Source: an uncultured Roseiflexaceae bacterium
GTDB lineage: Bacteria > Chloroflexota > Chloroflexia > Chloroflexales > Roseiflexaceae
Assembly: GCA_903868295.1 (NCBI GenBank)
Contig: CAIPUQ010000100.1
Location: forward strand, 1-11,919
DNA length: 11,919 bases
Direction of reading: 5' to 3'
Under the pieces are notes generated by a model. The model was not told the origin of the DNA. It saw only the letters and a list, made by a program, of their open reading frames with translations, and searched no databases. The position numbers were made by a program, and so were the translations under genes. Position 1 is the stretch's first letter. Every line of letters begins with the position of its first letter. This document shows, piece after piece, positions 7,322 through 11,919 of the stretch.

Positions 7322-8944
7322 ATGAACGACACACCGCTGCAACCCGAATTCACCGCGACGGAGCGTGCCGTGCTCGAGCCATTTGTGACGAGTATCGACG
7401 CGCGCATCTTTGGGTTACGCAACTTGCCCGAGGTGGTCAAAGGAGCGCTTTTTTCGCGCTATTCACGGAGCGAAAAATCGATTAGGCGGATTTTGTTGGA
7501 CGAGTTTATTCAGCAACCAGAATCAGGGTTTCATCAGCTTGTTGCTGCCCCCACCAACACCACCGCCGATCAAATTGTGGCGACCAAGCAGGCCGAAGCG
7601 TTCTACGATCGGGTCCTGGTTGGCTATGGGGACGACTCGGTGGCAGAACTCGGTGGTGCACACGTCGCCTGCGAAGAAATCAGCAATGTTGCTGCCAAAA
7701 TCCTCGAAGACGCCCGCATAGGGATTTCACCCCTCGAAAAATCAACACGGTATGTTTCGTTCACGACAAAAATCAACGGTGCATATCGCTACGTGCGTGA
7801 ACAGTCCATTATGGAATCTACGCATGCAGATGCGTATATCGCCGCAATGGATGGATTGTTCGACACCTATGCAGCGCTACTTGCGCCGACCATCACGTGG
7901 GTCCAACAACAATCCCCCCGCGATGCCGACACCAGTGAACGGGCGTATACATCAGCGACGCGTGCCAAAGCGTTCGACCTGCTCCGTGGGCTCTTGCCCA
8001 TGGCGACCCGTACCAATGTTGGTATGTACGGCAACGGCCGCGCGTTCGAGTACCTGATGACTCGTGCCGGTTCGCATGATTTGGCCGAACTGCGCGGGCT
8101 GCAAACCGCACTCGCAGATGCCTTGGGTGCGCTGATTCCATCGTTTGTGAAGCGTGCAAGTTCGCCCCGTGGAGCGGCGCTGCGTGCGTACCTCGCAGAT
8201 ATTCGTCAGGCAGGCAAATCCGCAGCGGCGACCCTACAGGGAATGGATACGCCACAAGAACCAGGTGTGACATTGGTCCATGCACAGCTAGACGCACTCC
8301 AGCGCGTGGTCACAGCAATCCTCTACCCACACGCAGATACAGACTATCAATCAGTCGCCGCGCATGTGGCCACACTGACGACGACCCAGCTCGCCAGCAT
8401 TGTCACAGAGGCCTGCGGTGAGCGTGCAGTGCGTTTTCACAAGCCGGGTCGGGCGTTCGAAGAAGCGCAGTACACGTTCGACATTGTGGCTGACATCGGT
8501 GCATATCGCGATCTGCAACGCCACCGGATGCTCACCCAAGAGCGGCAACCGTACGGTGTCGAACTGGGGTACACCGTGCCGCCCGAACTCGTGGTTGCGG
8601 GACTCGACGCACCGTTCCGATCCGCCATCGAGGCGGCAATCGCAGTGACCCGCCAAATCCGTGGTGATCTCCCCGATGCCAGTCAATATGCGGTCCCCAT
8701 GGCATGTCATATGCGCTGGCGTATTTCGCTCAACCTGCGCGAAGCGTTCCACCTGTGTGAGCTGCGGTCGACACCCCAAGGGCACCCTTCGTACCGCCGT
8801 GTCGCCCAAGATATCTATCGTTTGTTGCGTGATATCCACCCCGAACTCACTGCTGCGATGCACTTTGTAGACCTCAAAGAATATGCACTCGAGCGCCTCG
8901 ACGCAGAAAAAAAGCTGGATCAAAAACGCGCAGCACGCCAATAA
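7322..8944 (+). CDS. Tandem ThyX-like protein (two fused FAD-dependent thymidylate synthase domains)
   Basis: This 540-residue protein is twice the length of ThyX, which makes dTMP from dUMP with FAD, NADPH and methylene-tetrahydrofolate. The N-half carries GYGDDSVAEL (101-110, like GHxSxxEH), ISPLEKSTRY (135-144) and LLPMATRTNVGMYGNGRAF (224-242, like the LLP...T...NAR region). The C-half carries FEEAQYTFDI (379-388), LQRHRMLTQERQPYG (398-412) and MRWRISLNLREAFHLCELR (464-482). The ThyX signature RHRxxSxNExSxRY is split: the N-half keeps S136, E139, S141, R143 and Y144 but lacks RHR, while the C-half keeps R400-H401-R402 but lacks the rest. It could form one composite active site or have a new function; thymidylate synthase activity is not assured. 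The start is supported by AAGAGGA about 8 bases upstream. It is probably in one operon with the FG-GAP gene. Similar long ThyX-like proteins are, as far as I recall, known in databases but not characterised. Confidence 0.85.
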   Translation: MNDTPLQPEFTATERAVLEPFVTSIDARIFGLRNLPEVVKGALFSRYSRSEKSIRRILLDEFIQQPESGFHQLVAAPTNTTADQIVATKQAEAFYDRVLVGYGDDSVAELGGAHVACEEISNVAAKILEDARIGISPLEKSTRYVSFTTKINGAYRYVREQSIMESTHADAYIAAMDGLFDTYAALLAPTITWVQQQSPRDADTSERAYTSATRAKAFDLLRGLLPMATRTNVGMYGNGRAFEYLMTRAGSHDLAELRGLQTALADALGALIPSFVKRASSPRGAALRAYLADIRQAGKSAAATLQGMDTPQEPGVTLVHAQLDALQRVVTAILYPHADTDYQSVAAHVATLTTTQLASIVTEACGERAVRFHKPGRAFEEAQYTFDIVADIGAYRDLQRHRMLTQERQPYGVELGYTVPPELVVAGLDAPFRSAIEAAIAVTRQIRGDLPDASQYAVPMACHMRWRISLNLREAFHLCELRSTPQGHPSYRRVAQDIYRLLRDIHPELTAAMHFVDLKEYALERLDAEKKLDQKRAARQ

Positions 8945-8986
8945 AAAACACCCCCTGCATCTGTCACCACCAACAGATGCAGGGGG
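8943..8986 (-). terminator. Strong Rho-independent terminator for ssb, abutting the ThyX-like stop codon
   Basis: A perfect 14-bp stem (8951-8964 with 8973-8986) has an 8-base loop. On the minus strand it is followed within two bases by six T residues (complement of the A run 8943-8948). It starts 8 bases after the ssb stop. The T tract overlaps the stop codon of the convergent ThyX-like gene (8942-8944). On the plus strand the hairpin lacks a T tract, so it would stop the ThyX-like transcript less efficiently. Confidence 0.92.
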
Positions 8987-8994
8987 CAGCGTAA

Positions 8995-9378
8995 TTATGC
9001 CTCGTCGCTTTCGTCGACCGATTCATCCGTTTCGACCGGGCTCAAGACGACACAATCATTGGCACGAACCACCGTACGGTATTTCTTTTGGCCGGTCTGC
9101 TTGTCTTCCCACGACTGCGTCAGCAAACTGCCACGAACCAGCACGCGGCTGCCACGGCTCAGGTTTTTGGCGCAGCGCTCAGCCAAGCGGTCCCATGCCT
9201 CGACCGTCATCCACTCCGACTCGTAGCCGTAGCCGGTCGAAGCATTGCCCGTGCGGCGCTTCGTGGCCACATTGAAGCTACACACTTTGCTTTTTTGGCC
9301 GATGGTCTTGAGCTCGGTGTCGTTCCCCAACCAGCCAATCAACTCCACACTATTGAGTGTCCCTGCGATGCTGCGCAT
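8995..9378 (-). CDS. ssb: Single-stranded DNA-binding protein
   Basis: This 127-residue protein has the SSB OB-fold pattern: LNSVELIGWLGNDTELK near the N-terminus, VCSFNVATKRR, a WMTVEAWDRLAERCAKNLSRG block, VLVRGSLLTQSWEDKQTGQKKY and a final VVLSP strand. It coats single-stranded DNA during replication, repair and recombination. The start at 9378 is chosen over an in-frame ATG 24 bases upstream (9402), because a near-perfect AAAGGAGG lies 5 bases before it and the upstream codons contain that site. After the OB fold there are only about 15 mostly acidic residues ending in DESDEA. The usual Gly/Pro-rich linker and the terminal D-D-x-P-F protein-interaction tip are missing. It is followed by its own terminator and convergent with the ThyX-like gene. 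Confidence 0.95.
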   Translation of the reverse strand: MRSIAGTLNSVELIGWLGNDTELKTIGQKSKVCSFNVATKRRTGNASTGYGYESEWMTVEAWDRLAERCAKNLSRGSRVLVRGSLLTQSWEDKQTGQKKYRTVVRANDCVVLSPVETDESVDESDEA

Positions 9379-9383
9379 ATGCG

Positions 9384-9391
9384 CCTCCTTT
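9384..9391 (-). promoter_or_regulatory. ssb: Shine-Dalgarno site deciding the ssb start
   Basis: On the minus strand this reads AAAGGAGG, complementary to the 16S rRNA 3' end, and sits 5 bases before the ATG at 9378-9376. It lies inside the 8-codon extension that a start at 9402 would add, so the downstream ATG is the real start. Confidence 0.85.
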
Positions 9392-9496
9392 GCGTCGTTC
9401 ATACCCTACTGTAAGAACGTTCACTAGTACTACCGTCGCAGTGCACCCAAAAGGTACGCATGATTTGCATGCAGCGCAGACATTCTCGTATGCGCG

Positions 9497-10252
9497 TTAT
9501 ATCGGCATTTGTTCGAGGTCCACTGCCGCACCCGAAAATGCCGCAGCAGCAGGGCTCGCATAAAAGAGGACTGCTTGGGCGATATCGGTCGGGCGCAACA
9601 GGACTCCGGTCGGTCGTGTTTTGCCGGCAGCCACATGCCAATCCGAGCGTCCCTGTAGCTGTTGTTGGAGCCGATCCTCGCCGTCTGTATGCGTCCACCC
9701 AACATTGAGGCAATGGAATCGGATGTGCTCGTGTCGATGCGCCGCGGCGAGATTGCGTGTCAGGGTCATCAACGCACCTTTGCTGGTCGCGTAGGCGAGG
9801 AGGTCGGGTGCACCCACATATGCATTGAGCGAGCCAATGTTGACGATGACCCCTCCCGTAGGATTGGTCCGCAGAAAAGGGAGTGCATGTCGCACAATCA
9901 GGAGCGGGGCGCGCACATTGAGTGCCATCATGCCATCAAAAAAAGCCGCATCAGTCTGTTCGATGCGGCCACGGGCGACCGAAGCTGCGTTATTCACAAT
10001 CACATCGATATGCCCCCACCGGGCCAGTGCGGCATCGACAAAGGCTGTACAGCTCTGGGGCTCACGCAAATCGACATCGACATACGTGGTGCGCTCCGGG
10101 GCATAGGCGCATAACGCGTTGGCACCCTCTGCTTCGAGTCCACAAAAGACGACGTGCGCACCCTCGTCCAGAAACTGGCGTGCCGTTGCCGCACCAATGC
10201 CACTCGTCGCGCCACTGACCAAGACAACCTGCTGTTCAAATCGTCGGTGCAT
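9497..10252 (-). CDS. Short-chain dehydrogenase/reductase (SDR, classical)
   Basis: This 251-residue NAD(P)-dependent oxidoreductase has the full classical SDR set: cofactor loop SGATSGIG (13-20), structural NNAA (87-90), and the catalytic residues N112, S141 (IGSLNAY), Y154 and K158 (YATSK). The post-catalytic segment reads NVGWTHTDGE where many relatives have NPGxxxT. The residues after the second strand (GLEAEG) do not clearly show a preference for NAD or NADP. The length is typical of FabG-like proteins, but there are no fatty-acid genes nearby, so the substrate is open. The ATG at 10252 has a GAGGAGG site 5 bases upstream. The gene is divergent from the IorAB-type genes across an 87-base gap; this fits alcohol or ketone handling alongside that oxidoreductase, but the link is only positional. 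No clear terminator separates it from ssb. Confidence 0.93.
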   Translation of the reverse strand: MHRRFEQQVVLVSGATSGIGAATARQFLDEGAHVVFCGLEAEGANALCAYAPERTTYVDVDLREPQSCTAFVDAALARWGHIDVIVNNAASVARGRIEQTDAAFFDGMMALNVRAPLLIVRHALPFLRTNPTGGVIVNIGSLNAYVGAPDLLAYATSKGALMTLTRNLAAAHRHEHIRFHCLNVGWTHTDGEDRLQQQLQGRSDWHVAAGKTRPTGVLLRPTDIAQAVLFYASPAAAAFSGAAVDLEQMPI

Positions 10253-10257
10253 ACGGT

Positions 10258-10264
10258 CCTCCTC
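10258..10264 (-). promoter_or_regulatory. Shine-Dalgarno site of the SDR gene
   Basis: The minus strand reads GAGGAGG, 5 bases before the ATG at 10252-10250. It fixes the start of the dehydrogenase. Confidence 0.8.
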
Positions 10265-10308
10265 GACTGATGCATGGAATTCTCATACCCCGCCAAACGC
10301 AATCTCGG

Positions 10309-10314
10309 TATACT
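10309..10314 (+). promoter_or_regulatory. Candidate -10 element (TATACT) for the IorAB-type operon
   Basis: TATACT lies 25 bases before the ATG at 10340, inside the 87-base divergent gap. It is embedded in cggtatactac (10306-10316), identical to the 11 bases at 4038-4048 upstream of the ABC transporter gene. No good -35 is seen at normal spacing. GTATAC is palindromic, so the divergent dehydrogenase might use the same spot; that is speculative. Confidence 0.5.
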
Positions 10315-10339
10315 ACTTGTAACGGAAAGGGAATACACC

Positions 10340-10813
10340 ATGGAACTAACAATTAACGGGACGCGTGTAACCATCGCAGACAACGGCGATTCGCGCCCTC
10401 TGGTCCTCGTGCTGCGAGACGAACTGAACATGACGGGCACCAAATTTGGATGCGGTGCGGGCATTTGTGGCGCGTGTACGGTCCACGTCGATGGGGTTGC
10501 TACCCGCGCCTGCCAGACACCCGTCAATCAACTCGTTGGCAAACAGATTACCACCATCGAAGGCCTAACGCTTGCTGATGGAATGCCACACCCGCTCCAA
10601 CAAGCGTTCATCGATCACCAAGTGCCACAATGCGGCTGGTGCATGAGCGGCCAAATAATGTCTGCAGCCGCACTCCTCAACACCAATGCCAACCCGACGC
10701 GCGATGACATCGTGACTGCAATGGACGGTAATTACTGTCGCTGCGGCACATATCATCGTATTCGCAACGCAGTTGCCCACGCAGCCTCATTGAAAAACGG
10801 AGGCACAGAATGA
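10340..10813 (+). CDS. [2Fe-2S] iron-sulfur subunit of a xanthine-oxidase-family hydroxylase (IorA-like)
   Basis: This 157-residue electron-transfer subunit carries two [2Fe-2S] clusters. The plant-ferredoxin-type cluster is bound by C38, C43, C46 (CGAGICGAC) and C58; the helical-domain cluster by C98, C101 (CGWC), C133 and C135 (CRC). It passes electrons from the molybdenum subunit encoded next, as in isoquinoline 1-oxidoreductase (IorA) and similar aldehyde or N-heterocycle hydroxylases. The ATG at 10340 is chosen because GGAAAGG lies about 8 bases upstream and the ferredoxin fold (MELTINGT) starts there. A longer in-frame start at 10274 would span the promoter motif. It has no signal peptide of its own. 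The stop overlaps the next start by 4 bases (ATGA), implying translational coupling. No FAD-binding CoxM-type subunit gene is present, as expected for the two-subunit IorAB type. Confidence 0.93.
   Translation: MELTINGTRVTIADNGDSRPLVLVLRDELNMTGTKFGCGAGICGACTVHVDGVATRACQTPVNQLVGKQITTIEGLTLADGMPHPLQQAFIDHQVPQCGWCMSGQIMSAAALLNTNANPTRDDIVTAMDGNYCRCGTYHRIRNAVAHAASLKNGGTE
10799..10803 (+). promoter_or_regulatory. Shine-Dalgarno site of the molybdopterin subunit
   Basis: GGAGG lies within the end of the iron-sulfur subunit gene, 6 bases before the overlapping ATG at 10810. Confidence 0.75.
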
Positions 10814-11919
10814 CGAAACCCGCACTTCGTTGGAAACTCAGTCGCCGCGGGCTTCTCATCGGCGTCGGTACGACCGTCGCAGCGGTGGCTGTCGGCTGGG
10901 TGGCAGGCAAAGATACCCTGCGCCGTGGCATTTCAAACGCCGCCGAAGGAACCGAAAAGCCCGTCAGCCGTGGTGCGCCCAGCGCAACTCCTACCCAATG
11001 GCTGAGCTTTAGTGCCGATAACATACTGACCGTCCATGTCCAAAAAATCGAAATGGGCCAGGGCATTTTGACGGCGCTCGCACAAATTGCCGCCGAAGAA
11101 CTCTCGTTGCCGTGGGAAAACGTCCGAGTCGTGATGGATCCCACCGGTTCAGCAGTCCAAGACCCCAATGGGACCGGCAACAGCGAAAGCGTCGTCTCGC
11201 ACTATACCCCACTGCGTACTGCCGCAGCCACCCTGCGCGAGATGTTGATTGCCGCAGCCGCCAGCCAACTCGCAGTCGATGTCGGGACACTGACCGTAAC
11301 ATCCACCGGGGTACGCAGCGCGGCAGGCAAAGAGCTCACGTATGGTGCTATTGTCGCTGCACACACGGGCGACTGGCAAACACCAGAGAACCCGCCCACC
11401 CTCAAGCCTGCACGCGAGTTTACGCTGATTGGGACACCCAAACAACGACTCGATATCCCAAGCAAAGTCAACGGCACTGCGCAATACGGTCATGACGTGC
11501 GCATTCCCAATATGGTGTGGGGGGTTGTCGCTCGCCCACGCATCATCGGTGCAACGATATCATCGGTCGACCAGCGTGATGCCGCGACCTACCCGGGGGT
11601 GGTCGCCGTCGTCGTCGAAGATCAGTTTGTCGGTGTCGCAGCAGAAACCAAGGCGCAGGCACAGACCGCCCTGCTTGCCATGAACATCACATGGACCAAT
11701 CCCGCAACGTTAGTCACGCAAGCAGCAATCGACACCGCCACAACGGTCGATCCTGCCCAAGGCGTCCAGATTCAGCTCGATGGTGATGCTCTCGGCACGC
11801 TCGACCAAGCCAAATCAGTCCTGTATCGCGAATTCCGTACCCCAATGGCAGCCCACGCGCACCTCGAACCGCAAGCATCTGTCGTCGATGTGAAAGAAAA
11901 CAGCGTTGATGCCTGGGTA
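10810..11919 (+). CDS. Molybdopterin-binding subunit of a xanthine-oxidase-family hydroxylase (IorB-like), Tat-exported, partial at the right edge
   Basis: The first 370 residues of the large catalytic subunit are present; relatives are about 700-750 residues. The N-terminus is a twin-arginine signal: SRRGLLIG (11-18) followed by a hydrophobic Val/Ala-rich stretch to about 31. The enzyme should therefore be exported folded, with the iron-sulfur subunit carried along. Residues 64-155 are the N-terminal molybdopterin-binding segment typical of IorB (IEMGQGILTALAQIAAEEL at 80-98, TPLRTAAATLREML at 133-146). From about 205 the a/b hammerhead domain begins (KVNGTAQYGHDVRIPNMVWG at 219-238). AHAHLEP (348-354) corresponds to the AHAxMEP motif. 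The catalytic Glu and later cofactor loops lie outside the window. The likely reaction is hydroxylation of an aldehyde or N-heterocycle with water as oxygen donor; the substrate is unknown. It overlaps the small-subunit gene by 4 bases. Confidence 0.93.
   Translation, partial: MTKPALRWKLSRRGLLIGVGTTVAAVAVGWVAGKDTLRRGISNAAEGTEKPVSRGAPSATPTQWLSFSADNILTVHVQKIEMGQGILTALAQIAAEELSLPWENVRVVMDPTGSAVQDPNGTGNSESVVSHYTPLRTAAATLREMLIAAAASQLAVDVGTLTVTSTGVRSAAGKELTYGAIVAAHTGDWQTPENPPTLKPAREFTLIGTPKQRLDIPSKVNGTAQYGHDVRIPNMVWGVVARPRIIGATISSVDQRDAATYPGVVAVVVEDQFVGVAAETKAQAQTALLAMNITWTNPATLVTQAAIDTATTVDPAQGVQIQLDGDALGTLDQAKSVLYREFRTPMAAHAHLEPQASVVDVKENSVDAWV

Noticed and set aside
8351..8941. Open frame of 196 codons on the minus strand
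   Set aside because: It is antisense to the C-half of the ThyX-like gene, whose protein shows clear motifs. The antisense product has no recognisable domain and no convincing ribosome-binding site.
9379..9402. Upstream ATG adding 8 residues to SSB
   Set aside because: The added codons contain the AAAGGAGG site that serves the ATG at 9378.
9416..9423. gaacgttc palindrome upstream of ssb as a LexA (SOS) box
   Set aside because: Gram-positive-type LexA boxes have GAAC and GTTC separated by four bases; here they abut. There is no second box.
9445..9475. Possible terminator after the SDR gene (gcatg...catgc hairpin near the T run)
   Set aside because: The stem is only 5-6 bp including a wobble pair, and the T run is short and displaced, so it is too weak to call. 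I see nothing else certain in 9403-9496.
10274..10339. Upstream ATG adding 22 residues to the iron-sulfur subunit
   Set aside because: It would span the shared promoter motif; the ferredoxin fold begins at 10340, where a ribosome-binding site is present.
1..11919. CRISPR array, tRNA, insertion sequence, phage or defence island
   Set aside because: No regularly spaced repeats, cloverleaf, transposase, integrase or terminal inverted repeats were seen on either strand. The gaps between genes are short and explained.

Overview
The window looks like a piece of a bacterial chromosome, most likely from a Chloroflexota (Chloroflexia-type) organism. This is inferred from content: moderately GC-rich coding DNA, a paired PP2C phosphatase and FHA protein that both begin with CxxC zinc ribbons and contain low-complexity or degenerate middle regions, a tandem ThyX-like protein, a CRTAC1/ASPIC repeat protein, and an isoquinoline-oxidoreductase-type molybdenum enzyme. 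There is no rRNA, tRNA, CRISPR array, insertion sequence or phage gene. The taxon is an inference and was not computed.

Left part (1-3897, all minus strand): read in the direction of transcription, a GTG-started protein joins a zinc ribbon, a kinase-like but catalytically empty segment and a PP2C Ser/Thr phosphatase (3897-2392). A 513-residue protein follows 23 bases later, with a double zinc ribbon, a duplicated helical segment and an FHA phosphothreonine-reading domain (2368-827). This phospho-signalling pair ends at a strong intrinsic terminator (779-808). Beyond it, the N-terminal 248 residues of a UvrD/PcrA helicase (746-1) run off the left edge.

Middle (3898-8944, plus strand): a divergent promoter region leads into a complete ABC exporter half-transporter (4074-5834), a CRTAC1-like FG-GAP/ASPIC protein (5915-7303) and, 18 bases later, a 540-residue protein built of two ThyX-like domains (7322-8944). 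The two ThyX halves have lost complementary parts of the flavin-dependent thymidylate synthase signature, which is the most striking observation here. The FG-GAP and ThyX-like genes look co-transcribed.

Right part (8943-11919): a 14-bp-stem terminator abutting the ThyX stop serves the single-stranded DNA-binding protein gene ssb (minus strand). Next on the minus strand is a short-chain dehydrogenase (10252-9497). It diverges from a two-gene unit on the plus strand: a [2Fe-2S] subunit (10340-10813), overlapping by 4 bases a Tat-exported molybdopterin-binding subunit (10810 to the right edge, partial). Together these form a xanthine-oxidase-family hydroxylase of the IorAB type.

All of the window except short gaps is coding. 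The only gene-free stretches are 747-826, 3898-4073, 5835-5914, 8945-8994, 9379-9496 and 10253-10339, and each is described below or under rejected items. No stretch longer than 300 bases lacks a gene.
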